Source: Eonycteris spelaea
Taxonomy: Eukaryota; Chordata; Mammalia; Chiroptera; Pteropodidae
Direction: 5' to 3'
Length of the DNA stretch: 64,000 bases
NCBI GenBank assembly: GCA_003508835.1
Contig: PUFA01000313.1
Span: 992,001-1,056,000 of the forward strand
A program made the position numbers and the translations under genes. The notes under the pieces were generated by a model. The model saw nothing but the letters and a program-made list of their open reading frames with translations, made no database searches and was not told the origin of the DNA. Within the stretch, counting starts at the first letter, position 1; the number at the start of each line of letters is the position of its first letter. This document shows positions 23,610-35,669 of this stretch, piece after piece.

Positions 23610-25000
23610 CAACATAAGCCAGAAGAGTAAGTAAATTGCTTCATGAAAATGTCTTGCATAAGGACACTTTAAAGAAGAAACAAGGTAAAAGAAAGCACTA
23701 TGAATGTTAAAAAATAAAATCACAAATCTGGTTTTAATTTGGGACATTTTATCTTCCTCATACTGATATAAAAGTAGGGTTATGGCTCCACGTATCTAAT
23801 TTGTGAAAACATCAATTGTATAGATACATTTAAACTTCTAAACAAGATCTCAAAAATAATGCCCTAGGTGAAATCTTCCTTTGATAATGAAGTCTTAGAT
23901 ACTCATGTCCAACAGAAAAAAGTTTGTGCTTTGTATCTTAACCTTTATTCTGTGTCTTTTAAAAAATTAATTCATGTATTTGCTGATTCTTCCACAAACA
24001 GATGCACTTGATCATACTTGAATAAAAGGGGACACACATAAGAGCTGTAATTTTTCTGAAAGCATCTTAATTCTTTTATTTTTCTGCTAAATAGGGTGAT
24101 ATAATTTATCCTTAATGAATATGGAATAAATATAGATTGTGAAAAGACATTTGCATTTGCCTTTATAATCATCAAATTATTCAGTCCCCAAAGATGTTAT
24201 TTTTGTTACCCTCAAATAATTGAATGAAGTGAATGAAAACTGTCCTTCTCTTACATTTCTAATTCAATAATCAAAGAATACATTAATCTCTGTCTTCCAG
24301 TGGAAATGGAAAGAATTCTCTCCAGAGATGTTGCCACAATACATGCCACTGGGGATTCTTTTCTCCTCATCATTTTGATATTCTGATAGATTCAAAATAA
24401 TTTTTGTCTTAGGGTGGTATTTTTAAAGTTCAAAATAATGACATGAGTGTGATTGTGTTCTTTCTAGCTCTATGCCATATTTTAAAAATTTTAAAATGCT
24501 ACTATTGTATGTTATTAAAGTATATGTCAATTTTTAAAAATTCATCATAAAAGAAATTATTCCTAGAATTATCTCCATTATTCTAAATCTCTTTTTGTTA
24601 TTTAAACCAGACTCCACCTAAAAAGTAGTTTCAATTGAGTTTCTGCCAATCACAGGGCAAGATAGTATTTCCAATGACAGATATGAACATATAGGTTCTT
24701 TCTAGTCAAAAAAAAAGGAAGAAGAAAAAGCAAATTCTTTATTAGGCATCATTGATAAAGCAATAAATTGGTAATGTGAAAGTTCTAGTTGCATATACGC
24801 CTTTTAGCAGCAATGTTTGTCATTCCCTGCCCTCTTTGCTCCGGGTTTAGATTTATTTCCACTTCAGTTTGGCCTCACTAATATGGTCTACATTTTTGAG
24901 TGATGAGAACTGTCAAAAATACACTCACTTAGTTTTCAATAGTTCTTTATGTATCTGAATAATCAATTGAAAAAAAGACATTATTTATAAAGGGAAGGAA
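23610..25000. other. Unique sequence, no gene recognised
   Basis: No repeat or gene was recognised. A pyrimidine tract followed by AG at 24290-24300 resembles a splice acceptor, but no exon-like frame or donor supports it. Confidence 0.4.
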
Positions 25001-25004
25001 ATTA

Positions 25005-25195
25005 CATTTTGATGACTGTTGGCTAAGTGCCAGGTATTGTAGTATGTATTATATGTAGAGTGTCTCATTTAATCTTTACATCTACCTTATGAATTAGATA
25101 TCAGCAGATGGAAAAAAAAAGCATGCTCAGAGAGGAAAACCACTTGCCCAAGTTTATACAACTGCTAAGAAGCATTATCATTTGAAGTTTGTTCT
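25005..25195 (-). repeat. MIR SINE, antisense
   Basis: 'ggctaagtgccaggtattgt', 'gtctcatttaatctttacat', 'gctcagagaggaaaaccact' and 'tgcccaagtttatacaact' match antisense MIR. Confidence 0.75.
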
Positions 25196-25273
25196 CTCTG
25201 AGTAAATCTGTGAATTATATCTACTATAAAGGCTGAGTCTGAGCCATTCAAGCTGTCTTTAAAGTTTGAATTA

Positions 25274-25476
25274 GTCTACAGTCATGCCACCCTGAACAAG
25301 TCTGATCCTGTCTGATCTCAGAAGCTAAGCAGGGTCTGACTTGGTTAATACTTGGATGCGAGACCACCTAGGAAGACCAGGTGCTGTAGGTGTAAAAAAT
25401 TTAAAAAATAAGAAATTGTAAACTGACAAGACCCTTGCAATCTGTGAGGTCAACCAAGGGTTGCCTTGCCTAAAAA
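25274..25476 (+). mobile_element. 5S rRNA-derived SINE, long form
   Basis: The first about 120 bases are a 5S rRNA-like head starting GTCTAC, with 'gaagctaagcagggtc' (intermediate/A-box region) and 'ggttaatacttggatgcgag' (C-box region) still readable. A 3' module of about 75 bases follows, containing 'gtaaactgacaag' and 'aaccaagggttgcc'. It shares this module with the copy at 40418-40616. The target duplication is degraded (possible 'aaagtt...tag' on both sides). Such SINEs depend on L1 for movement and carry an internal pol III promoter. It is not a functional 5S gene: the head has many substitutions and no T-run terminator at the 5S end. Confidence 0.85.
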
Positions 25477-25479
25477 GTT

Positions 25480-25920
25480 ATATATATAGTTTTAATTCTC
25501 TACTGAGCTCTTTTGTTCAAGGATGCACTGTAGTCTGTCAAAACATGCTAAATTATTCTATAATGGCAATAAAACTTAGGTTCACTGAGTTGATATGAGA
25601 AATAATCAGTTGACTTTGACTGAATTTTCATTCAAAAATATTTATACAAGCCCATGTGTGTAAACTCAGAGAACACTATGTAAAATGATGAAGAGGAGAC
25701 ATGAATTTTCTTTGTCTATATATCTAAAGAGACACTTAAGTATGCTACATTGAGTCTGTGCATGTTATCTCTCACTGATACGTGAATCTTTAGTAAGTAT
25801 TGGAGATTATGATAACCATAATCTCTTGCCAGAGAAATCACTTTGAATAATGTCTTTATTTTCATTACATGAATATATTTTTGATACTGAATAGACCTTT
25901 TTAGTAAGTGATATCTATAT
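25480..25920. other. Unique sequence
   Basis: Nothing was recognised. Confidence 0.4.
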
Positions 25921-25925
25921 TTGAT

Positions 25926-26155
25926 CCTTTAAACCAAGTGTCTGCAGACCTCTTTTGTAAAAGACTGGATAGTAAATATTTTAGGGTTTCTGGGCCATAC
26001 AGTCTTGTTGCAACTATTCAACTTTACTGTTGTATTACAACAGTCAGACAATGCATAAATGAATGGACAGAGTTGTGTTGCAATAACCTTTACTTATAAA
26101 TACAGGTGGTAATCCGGATTCGGCAAAAGGGCCATAATTTGCCAAATTTTGCTTT
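25926..26155. mobile_element. hAT-Charlie-type MITE
   Basis: 'gtctgcagacctcttttgta', then 'gactggatagtaaatatttt', 'gggccatacagtcttgttgc', 'caactattcaactttactg' and 'ttgcaataacctttactta' match a common mammalian non-autonomous hAT-Charlie element whose termini read CAGNGGTCNGCAAAC. No transposase remains. The frame 25908-26099 is incidental. Confidence 0.75.
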
Positions 26156-26194
26156 TACCATGATCTGATAGGGTGTACATTCACATACAACACA

Positions 26195-26290
26195 TGCATG
26201 CACACACACACACACACACAAATACACACCACACTTTTTATTTTATTTTATTTTTAAATTTATTTATTTGTTTGTTTGTTTGTTTATGGT
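26195..26290. repeat. (CA)n and (TTTG)n simple repeats at an L1 tail
   Basis: A CA tract at 26199-26221 and a TTTA/TTTG tract at 26238-26287. The second is at the 3' (poly-A) side of the minus-strand L1 that follows. Confidence 0.9.
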
Positions 26291-27148
26291 GATATTGGTT
26301 AATGGAATCTGATAAGTTTCAGCTGAGCTGTACATTTTAACAGTAAGGCATATATATATTTACACTGTGTGTTCACCTCCCATAGTTAAATTTCTTTCTG
26401 TCACCACATTTGACCCCTTTTACCCTGTCTACCTCCAGTCTCCCCCCAAACCCTACTGTCTGGTAACTACTAGTCCATTACTCATGTCCTTGAGTCTCTG
26501 TTTGTCCTGTTCATTTGTTGCTTTTATATCCCACATATAAGCGATATGATATGATTTGCAGCTTTATCTATCTGGCTTATTTCACTTGGGATGATCATCT
26601 TAAGGTCCATCCATGTTGTCGCAAATGGCAGTATTGCATCTCTTCTTATGGCTGAGTAATAGTCTACTGTATATGTGTACCACAGCTTCTTTAGCCAGTC
26701 TGCTATCATAGGACACTTTGGTTGATTCCATGTCCTGGCCACTGTGAATAGTGCTGCTATGACCATTGGTGTGCAAATATCATTTTGGATATGGATTTCC
26801 AAGTCTTTTGGGGTAAATATCCAGTAAAGGGATTGCTGGATCATAGTGTAGATCAACTCTTAGTTTTTTGCGGAAACTCCATACTGTTTTCCATAGTGGC
26901 TGTACCAATTTGCAGTCCCACCAGCAGTGTATAAGGGTTCCTTTTTCTCCACATCCTCCCCAACATTTGTTATTACTTGTCCTGTTGCTTATAGCCATTT
27001 TAACAGGTGTGAGATGGTATCTCATTGTGGTTTTGATTTGCATTTACCTAATAGCTAGTGATGTTGAGCATTATTCATATATTTGTTGCCCATTTGTATG
27101 TCCTCTAGGGAGAAGTGTCTGTTCATATTCTCTGCCCATTTTTTAAAA
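26240..27148 (-). mobile_element. 5'-truncated L1 with end of ORF2 and 3' UTR
   Basis: On the minus strand the frames at 26780-27043 and 26524-26856 encode the C-terminal part of L1 ORF2p. The conserved cysteine-rich '[20 protein letters not shown]' region comes first, followed by 'NPAIPLLD'-like and 'SAIRRDAILPFATTWMDL' segments. A frame change between the two marks the decay. ORF2p normally supplies endonuclease and reverse transcriptase, but neither domain is present here. The 3' UTR runs to about 26240 and ends in a T-rich (poly-A) tract. Confidence 0.93.
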
Positions 27149-27149
27149 A

Positions 27150-29060
27150 ATGTAAGTGAACCAGTACTATGATGCCTTTTTTTAATACCTATTGTAAGCT
27201 GCATCTTATGTGAAATTGCTGATAACATGCAGTTTCAGATTATTTGATTCTTTCCTAAAGTTAGAAGTATTCTTCTGAATTAACTACTGGATAATTAAAA
27301 TGAAAGTTGGGTGCATTGTATTTGAGAAAGGAGTTGTAGGCAATAGATTATAATTCTCTTCAGTTTTAATTGAAAACTGAGTTAAATTAGCTCTACTCTG
27401 GCATGGTTTCTATAAAGGAGTTCATTATAAGTATTTGTAAAAGTAATGCATAGTCTAAGGGCACTTTTCTATTTATACTATTGCCATAATTAAGAGTCTG
27501 TCCATATTTTTAAAGGCTTGTTAAGACTTTTCCAATTTAGCCTTATATATTCTCTTTAGATGAAAATCTGGTAAATAACAATGACTCTGGTTTGGGGTGG
27601 GGATAAAGAAAGGGACTTTAGAACATTTGTCTTCTACTAATTAGCCTCTTGGGCTATTATAAAATGGGTGCTTATGTTGTTTTATGGTTAAGCATTTCAA
27701 GCATTAAGACCTGTTCTTTAAGTTTAGCAAAAGTCCACATATTCCAAGATTTATTTAAATGGGTGTACTTCAAGCTTTCATTCTAAATATGCAGTTTTAT
27801 TTTCAAAAAGTTTCCAAGGTAATTCTAGGGAATATTCTGACAAAGTGTTTGGACTTGAAATAATAGACCAAAATGATGTACAGAACAGATCTAGAATGTA
27901 GAATTCTAAGAGGCAGAATGTCCATCATGCCTAAGGGAAAATGTGAGAAGCTTATCAATAAAATGGATGAATCTGCTAGAGACGTACATATCTGACACCT
28001 TTCTCAGATCAAATATCTGCCAGTTTTACAATGTAAAGGGCAATAAAATGTTTGACTTATTGGAAAAACAGCTAGAGCTTTACAGTACTTTAAAAAGTCC
28101 ATCACCTTATATAATAAAGTTGAACAATGTCCTATAACTTCTTTCCTTTTTTCTTTAGACATGTTTACCAAGTTATATAACTCAAAACATAATCAAAACA
28201 TACATTTATCTTAAGCTTTGCTTAACATGCCAGCTCAAAATATTTGAAAACCGAACCTACACAGCATGGAGCTCAAAACCTTACAATCTAACTCTAGCCT
28301 TCCTTTCCTGCTTTATTTTTTGCTAAGCCCTATCCTGAATGGTTTACTCTAGCCAAATAAGATTGAGTTTCTCTTCATGAATATACCCTCCATTCCCTAA
28401 GCCCTTACTCTTCCTCCACTTGGAAGGGAAATTTTAGAAAAAATAGATGAAGCTACTCTTAAAAGTTAGTGGAAACTGATTAATTTTCACTTTAGGATCA
28501 AATGTCAGTAGTATATATTTTACACATATGGCCTCAGAATCCAATCTTTGCTTGCTTGTTAAACATCAAAAGTGTGAAATGTTTTAGCTGCACGGTTCTT
28601 TTTTATTAATCTATAAAATATGTTCCCCTTTATTGCAATGCTATCAACACTGCCATCATGGCATGTAGACAGTTTTTACATTTAAGGGGTTTATTTATTA
28701 AAGTATGGGAAAGTCTCAATTGTGAGGCTCTCGAATGAAAGCTTTGAGGTCATGGAGGCATACTTGTATTAGGAATAAGCATAATTCCTTATTTACAGCC
28801 TGCCTGGCTTGTTCCCCTGTCTATTTGATGAAGGACATTTATTCTGATGACAACTGAAAATTAAACAGGACATGAGAACTGAAGAGAACATCTTAGCGTA
28901 GAGTTGGCCATGTACTATAGCCTTTAGGGAAACCTCAAATTTTCTCTGCCTCAACCTTCACCAGTGGAAGGCCAATGAAGGGAAGGGGAGTTTAATTTAA
29001 GTTTAGGAAAGGCAGGTAGTGTGCTTGGAAGTAAGACATCTAGTGGAAGAAGAAAAGAGA
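27150..29060. other. Unique sequence, no gene recognised
   Basis: Nothing was recognised. The plus frame at 27943-28137 has no similarity that I can see. Confidence 0.4.
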
Positions 29061-29064
29061 TTAT

Positions 29065-29072
29065 AAATAATA

Positions 29073-29115
<43 letters not shown>
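29065..29115. repeat. (AAT)n microsatellite
   Basis: About 16 AAT units with one interruption, directly at the A-rich end of a MIR. The poly-N stretch of the frame 29021-29218 comes from it. Confidence 0.97.
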
Positions 29116-29118
<3 letters not shown>

Positions 29119-29255
29119 TTTACTGAACATTTACTATTTGCCAGGCAGAGTGCTCAGTGCTTTACCTGTATTATCTTATTTAACACTCATAACAGCGCCA
29201 AAAGGTAGGTGCTGTTAATTCATACCGCTTCAGAGATAAGAAAATAATGGCTCAC
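29112..29255 (-). repeat. MIR SINE, antisense (first of a pair)
   Basis: 'tttactatttgccaggcaga', 'gtgctcagtgctttacctgt', 'ttatttaacactcataacag' and 'aaaggtaggtgctgtt' match antisense MIR. Confidence 0.82.
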
Positions 29256-29400
29256 AGTGGTTATACTCATTGAATTCTTGCTTTGCGCCAAACACTGTTG
29301 TGATTTATGGCTACGTTTAATTTAATATCTATAACAACTCTATCAGGTAGATGAAATTTTCTCCATTTTACAGATGAGAAAAGGAAGGAAATCTAGGCTT
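29256..29400 (-). repeat. MIR SINE, antisense (second of a pair)
   Basis: A second antisense MIR follows at once: 'attcttgctttgcgccaaac', 'actctatcaggtagatgaaa' and 'ctccattttacagatgagaa'. Confidence 0.8.
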
Positions 29401-29404
29401 ACTG

Positions 29405-30425
29405 ATTCATGAGCTTGAATTTGTAATCCTTACACTGTCTAGTACCTTAGCTTCAATTTGTTTTTGCTCTTATTGGAATCTCTAATTTTGTTTATATTGC
29501 TTAGAACTGTTTGATTATCTATCTATTAACATATACGTACATGGAATTTGTCTCTGATACTTATTATTTCCTATTATACCCCCCATGTCCTGGGACAACC
29601 TAGTAGAACCAGGGAGACTCAGAACAAGGAGACCTTGAATGATGGCCTATATCAACTTTATTGTAGACCTCTGAGAAAGGGTTCTTATTTTTCTAGGCTT
29701 TTCTTTTCTAGGCTGTCTCCCTCAGTCTGGTGGTTGAGATCCAGAAAATGAACTAGGAGATAACTCAGACATATTTCTCTTTGGGATGGGTGAAACTAAG
29801 AATTTTTCTCACTTTGCCTGGACACATTTGTCTTAGTCTCAAAAGCTTCCTGCCATGTACCTGTTCTATATGCATGTGATAAATGTTAAATTTTGAATCG
29901 AGTGATTTTCCTTGACAAAATTATGGAAATTATGAATTAATTTCTTTTTTAAAACAAAGATTGTAGAATACGATCCAGAGTTAGAACAATTAGTGTGTGC
30001 GCCTTCTGATATTAAGAAGCTGATTTTTCAGGCAAAGTTGTTTTTAAGTAATGTAGTTGGGGACCTTTTCATCTGTTTCATTCTGACAGACCATCTGTTG
30101 GCTGTCAGCCATGGGTTTTTGCCTCCAGTAAGTACTGTCATTTTATAAACTATGCACTATTTTTACTTGTCGTTATTATATGAATGACATTGAACACTTG
30201 AATGGAACTTCCTTGTTATTGTACTAAGATTCAAAATTTCCTGATCATGAAGTCAAGTAATTTAGTCGCTTGAATATAGACTATGTTGATAGTACTTATT
30301 TTTCTTACATATCTCTTTTTTTAACTGGTTAATAGATTTTTATTTAAAAAATTTTAAAGCATGCAATCCCCAAATATGTCAAATTATTTTACTACTGATT
30401 ACAAATTGTGTTTCAAAAAGTTCTA
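29405..30425. other. Unique sequence, no gene recognised
   Basis: Nothing was recognised. The frame 29548-29751 has no domain. Confidence 0.4.
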
Positions 30426-30429
30426 TGAC

Positions 30430-31255
30430 TTAAAAAACTTCATTGAAGAATAGTTGACAAATATAATTGTGTATATTTTAAATGTACAATGTGATTTTGA
30501 TATATGTATACATTGTGGAATGACTACAAGATCAAGATAACTAACAAATTTATCACCTCACATAGGTAACTCTTTTTTCGTGTGTCTGTGTGTGTGGTGG
30601 GAATGCTTAAGATCTACTCTTAGCAACTTCCAGGTATACAATACTGTATTATTAACTGTAGTCACCATGCTGTATATTAGATCCTCAGAATGTATTCTCT
30701 TACAACTGAAAGTCTGTACCCTTTGACACATATCCCCTTATTTCTTCCTCCCCCAGCAACCACCATTCTATTCTCTAGTTCTATGAAATTGACTTTTGTT
30801 TGATTCCATATATAAGTAATACTGTACAATATTTGTCTCTGTCTGGCTTATTTCAGTTAACATATTGCCCTCCAGGTTGTCAAAAATGCAAGATTTTCTT
30901 CTTTTTTATGACTGAGTAATATTTATATAAAATTTATAGTATGTATACTATTTATATAAAATGGGATACATGTATCACATTTTCTTTATCCATTCATTTG
31001 TTGAGGGACATTTATGTTGTTTCTATATCTTGGCTATTGTGAATAATGCTGCAATGAACATGGATATGCAAATAACCTGAGACTGATTTTAATTCCTTCA
31101 GATATGTACCCAGGAGGGGAATTGTTGGACCATATCCTAGACTAAGTATCAAAGTATCTTCCCAACAAAGGTTTCTGTTTTTCAACTCACATAGCATTAA
31201 TTTGTAGTTTTTGTCAGCACTGATTACAGTATTTAGACTACAATTTCTGAAAAAG
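30430..31255 (-). mobile_element. Old L1 3' end, antisense
   Basis: The typical antisense L1 order is visible: 'agttgacaaatataattgtg', 'ttatcacctcacataggtaa', 'tctggcttatttcagttaac', 'catttgttgagggacattta' and 'tggctattgtgaataatgctg'. The minus frame 31012-31197 ('YGPTIPLLGTYLKE') is the ORF2p C-terminal segment. A small AT-rich expansion sits at 30920-30960. Confidence 0.88.
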
Positions 31256-31259
31256 AGTC

Positions 31260-32145
31260 ATTTATATTTTGCACACTTAGGAGCCTCATTTATGTACTTT
31301 TAAACTATCCTAGTCATATGCTGTTTCTAAGTAAACACAGATTAAAAGCCAGGAGAAATAACATTAACTTTTTTTGGTGACTATCATAATCATCAAAGAC
31401 CCACTCTTATACTTCAAAGATGGCATATCTGACAGTTTTCTTGATTGCAAACAACAGAGGCTGACTCTTTTTAAATAAAGAAAAAATCCATTGGAAGGGT
31501 ATCAGGGACTCACAAAGTTAAGGTAAAAATAAAAGTGAGAGGCCCAAACTTGGGAAATGACAGAGGCAGCAGGGCATTTATGGAAGAGCCAAACAGAAAA
31601 CACCTCTATGATCTTCCCTCACTGTTGTATATGGCTTTCCTACCCTTGATCATTATATTACATTCATTGGATGTCACAAACATTCATCATGAAAGGGTCT
31701 GAATGAAACTCTCTCATCTTTGTGTCACTTATTTCAGATTCAAAGTCTTGGGTAGAACTGTCCTATTGGCCTCCCCTTACCATGTATCCAAAGCCACTGC
31801 CAGAAAATGAAAAGATCAACACTTTGGTTGACAAAGTAGGCGTCATGGAAAAACACAGCAACACAGAAAGACTGCATGTATTGGGGGATTTAACCCTAAA
31901 AGGAAGGCAGCTGGATAGATTAAAAAAAAAAAGATCTAATATGCTCTACACATAGGTTAATGAGTAGTAATTAATCCCATTTAGTCTTATGTAAAACTGT
32001 GACTATTCTTTCAGAAACAAATCATATTTTGATTTTACTGTGTAGTTTTTTGAGCTCTAAAAAAAGCTATCTTAATTTATTTTTTCTGTTTATATGAATG
32101 CCTTACCAAAAACAATGGGATACATTTAAATGGATTCAGTAGTTG
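31260..32145. other. Unassigned sequence
   Basis: 31430-31600 ('cttgattgcaaacaacagagg', 'ttggaagggtatcagggact') resembles a widespread old DNA-transposon repeat, but I cannot name it. The frame 31722-31955 is not recognised. Confidence 0.35.
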
Positions 32146-32149
32146 GTAA

Positions 32150-32575
32150 AGTTGAAAGAGCTATAATTAGCAGTCAGACAAAAATTAAGTTTGTATATCT
32201 TTGCCAGTGGAGTGATCTTGGTAAAGGTTCTTAACTTCTCTGGGTCTCCATTTCCCTACTTATAAAATTGAAATAATGTCTCCTGTGCTATAGTTATTAT
32301 GAGGATCACATGATATAATGCAGGGGTCCCCAACCCCCAGGTTGCGGACCACTGCAGTAGGAGGTGAGTGGCTTCTAAGCAAGCGAAGCTTCTTCTGCAT
32401 TTGCAGCTGCTCCCCAGTGCCAGCATCACCACCTCAGCTCCACTTCAGATCACCAGGCATTAGATTCCCATAGGAGCACTGGTCCCTGATGCAAAAAAGT
32501 TGTGGACCACTGATAATCATGAATGTGTGCTCAGTACACAGTACTTGACATACAACTTAATAAATGATAGCACTT
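32150..32575 (+). repeat. MIR SINE, sense, split by a hAT MITE
   Basis: The 5' part (32150-32320) has 'gtggagtgatcttggtaaag' and 'ctggtctcc'-like MIR blocks up to 'tatgaggatcacatgatata'. The 3' part (32513-32575) resumes with 'gtacttgacatacaactta' and 'ataaatgatag'. The two halves are in register, so the hAT element inserted into a pre-existing MIR. Confidence 0.78.
32321..32512. mobile_element. Non-autonomous hAT MITE
   Basis: It starts CAGGGGTCCCCAACCCC and ends in the inverse GTTGTGGACCACTG. The inside has 'ggaggtgagtgg', 'caagcgaagcttcttctgc' and 'caggcattagattcccatag'. It is the same family as 59379-59603. The flanking 8-mers ('atataatg' and 'ataatcat') are only partly alike. Confidence 0.85.
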
Positions 32576-32579
32576 GTCA

Positions 32580-33655
32580 CTAGAGAGTAAATGTAAGTCA
32601 CTGACTTTGCAAGTGCAAATTCACAAATTAATTTAACATCATTTCAGTTTTTAGCTCAATTTAGAAAAAAAGATTTTTATTCAACCTGACCACGTAATTG
32701 ATTGAATTTTTGAATTTGTCTAACTTTTAATATAATGTTTTATTGTCTTAAATTAATTTTATGTGGGCTTTGGTATAGCTGAGGAATTGCATCATAATGT
32801 TGAATTACTACTGATTTACCTTGGTAATGGTCTATCTTAATAAACTCCCCAAATACAAAAACAAGCAATATTTTTTGGCTTTGGTTTTCTGGGAGAAAAT
32901 TACTTCACATATGATTCTTAACATTCATAGGATTTCAAAACTCTTAAACTCTGTGCAGATTTTCTTCATGTTTTTTTTTTTCCTTTCCTGAGTTTTTACT
33001 CTCAGATTTGATCAAGCTTTTAATCTTGCCTTGTTGAAAATCACTTTATGGTTCTTAATCATCTATGCCAAATAATAATTAACTAGGAGTTTTAAAAATT
33101 ATTCCACATTTAAGCCATTTAACTCATCATTGTCTTCTTTGATTGATAAATTCCTTTAATATTTCAGTGACTCAAGAGTTAAGATTTTTCTAAAGGCTAA
33201 AGTGTTTTTTTAAAAATATATATATTCCCTATTTCCTGCCTAAGTTCCTACCCAACCTCCCAATCTCAGACAACTAATTAGCAGTTTAGAAAAAGTTGGC
33301 TGGTGCTAAACAATTCTGTTTTTTTTTTCCTGTACCTTTCCTGCTCAGAGACTCCTGTTCTTTCTCTAAATTGTTGCTGATATTTGGGAAGTCTGTTTGC
33401 TGCAGCTTTGCTATACGCAGTTGTAAAATTTGAACATAAATAATGTGGTAACGTGCACATTACTTATTATGGTAATATGCTCTTCTCTGGGTAATACCAA
33501 GTAAAGAATATTACTACTCAGATAACATTTACATCCACCGAATATTTTCACAATACGGATATCAGAGTGTATTATGTTGAAGATGAAAATAGCAGCGTGA
33601 GTGCTGCAGAATACTGGAGATTAACTTTCTTCTATACACAGTCACCTACCTCTGG
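32580..33655. other. Unique sequence, no gene recognised
   Basis: AT-rich with T-runs at 32972-32981 and 33319-33328. Nothing was recognised. Confidence 0.4.
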
Positions 33656-33659
33656 TATC

Positions 33660-33795
33660 TGGGTATTGAAAGGCCATTTACCTGTGGGCAATAAACAGAC
33701 AATGCAATGTACATATGATGTATTATTAAATTGTACACTTGAAAACTATACTTTTATTAACCAATGTTACCCCAATAAATTTAATAACAAAAAAA
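33660..33795 (+). mobile_element. L1 3' tip, sense
   Basis: 'attaaattgtacacttgaaa' then 'ttaaccaatgttaccccaat' and an A-rich tail match the last about 100 bases of an L1 3' UTR. Confidence 0.6.
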
Positions 33796-33799
33796 TCTT

Positions 33800-34195
33800 T
33801 CGGAGATACATTGCAAGGCTCAATCTAAACTAGTAAATATCCAGTGTCTAGTGGATTTTAAATGTCATTGTATCACAAATTTGAAAGGTGCTGGTAAATG
33901 CATAACAACTAGGCTGGGGGTTAGATGGAGAAGTTCTGATTTGTAGCATTTGCTGATTTTCATGGTGTAAACAGTCCTAACATGACCAATTTCCAGCTAC
34001 CCATATATCATTGAATGCAGATTTGGGAATAATACTAACTATGTCTCATGGAACAGTAAGAGCTGGCTCCAGCACATGACTACATATATATATAAACTTT
34101 TTCATTTTTTAGGAAACAAAAACATCATACAATATGTGATTATCGAAGATAACATCTATAGTCAATATAAAGCATTAAAATTTAACTAAAGCTCT
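33800..34195. other. Unique sequence
   Basis: Nothing was recognised. Confidence 0.4.
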
Positions 34196-34199
34196 CAAA

Positions 34200-34572
34200 C
34201 AGTTGACCTTTGAACAACTTGCTGACTACCACGCTCAGTCAAAAATTGACATATAACTGTTGACTAGCCTAAAACAACTACGATCCCTTGGAATCTGCAG
34301 GGGATTGGTTCCAGGATCCCCTGCAAATACCAAAACCCATGGATTCTCAAGTCCCTTATATAAAGTGGTGCAAAATAATGTCGCACACAGCTGGCTCTCT
34401 ACATCCAAGGATTCAACCCACCACTATTGAAAACAATATTTTTGAGCTGCAGTTGGAAATCTGCAGATGCAAAACCTGCGGATATGGAGGAGTGACTATA
34501 TTTACGGGAAAAAAAAATTCCTGTATAAGTGGACCTGCATAGTTCAAACCCTTGCTATTCAAGAGTCAAATG
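34200..34572 (-). mobile_element. Tigger/MER2-like MITE
   Basis: The left end CAGTTGACCTTTGAACAAC is mirrored at the right end by 'ttcaagagtcaaatg', giving terminal inverted repeats about 370 bp apart. Inside are 'gattcaacccaccactatt', 'ctgcggatatggaggag' and 'taagtggacctgcatagttc'. This is the layout of Tigger1-derived MER2. The TA duplication is no longer clear. No transposase is present. Confidence 0.82.
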
Positions 34573-34574
34573 TA

Positions 34575-35585
34575 TTTAAAGGCAAAAGTAACATGTTATA
34601 TTATGCAATTTGCACTTCAAAATCTTCCCAAAAAACTAAAACCAAAAGGAATACTTTGCAAGGTGCAATTTGTGGAAAAGCCACTTCACAGACTAATTAA
34701 TACACTATTATTGTGGTCACAAGTCAAATATTGCTTTTTTAAATAAGAAAAGGTGAGCTGGAAAATGGAGCCACTTTGGGTCCTTCTTCACCTGAGACAA
34801 TGCAAAACTAAAGTGTGCTAAGAAGGGCTTTATAAAGAGTGACTTCTCACATCATGTAAAACTAAAATGCTTGCCTTAGGCTTTCAATCTGCTTAACGCC
34901 TTTTTTCAAGTGAATGAAGAGTATACACATTTTGAAGCTTACATATGTCTTTTTCATATTCAATGTACTGAAACACTCCGTGATACTAATGGAAGATGTA
35001 GGTAGCATGGAGATAATAGGTTGAGCTTGTAGGAGAACAGAATTCCCCTGATCTACTTGTTTTATACTCACTTGCATGGTAAGTGCTGTGGTGCTGACCA
35101 GTTGCAATGAGACAGAAAACATTTCTTTTTGCACGAGGAGTCCTCTTTATAAGCTCCATCCCATCAATTTCTCAAACTTCATTGTCAGAGACTCATAAAA
35201 TGGCAGGAACAGAGGGGTTCTTTGGGATTACCATGATTGTGCAGAGTCTAATTGGAGGCGTGATTTGCTGAAATCACACATAGAGTGAAAAAAAAACTTG
35301 CTCTTAAAGTCTAGTATTCCTTCACCTCATTTAGTATTCCCTTTGTCCAGACTCTTGCCAGCAGAGTGATCATCAACATTGTTGAATATCCCCTACTACT
35401 TACTCTACATTGAAACTTTTCTCCAGTCCTTAGGTTGCTCAATTTGTCACTGCTTTCACCAGTCAGTTGGTTCTAAGGAGTTTAGCATCATCATAATGCA
35501 TTGTCATAAATATAGCCTGTCCTCAATTCTATTTCCTGAAATGTGCTCAAAGCAAGTGTTTGCTTGTTTGATTCAGACTAATTTG
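34575..35585. other. Unique sequence, no gene recognised
   Basis: The minus frame 34862-35134 (90 codons) and plus frame 35379-35687 show no domain that I can recognise. Confidence 0.4.
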
Positions 35586-35594
35586 CTTTATATA

Positions 35595-35645
35595 GTAATA
35601 GTAATAATAATAACAATAATAACAACAACAATAACCAACAACAGC
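35595..35645. repeat. AAT/AAC-rich simple repeat
   Basis: Interrupted 'aataataataacaa' type trinucleotides. Confidence 0.9.
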
Positions 35646-35669
35646 AACTCTCGTTTGAGTGCATTCTGT

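Noticed and set aside
35205..35275. Vomeronasal receptor (V1R) N-terminal remnant
   Set aside because: A short plus-strand reading ('GFFGITMIVQSLIGG') vaguely resembles the V1R start, but no later V1R motif follows on either strand.
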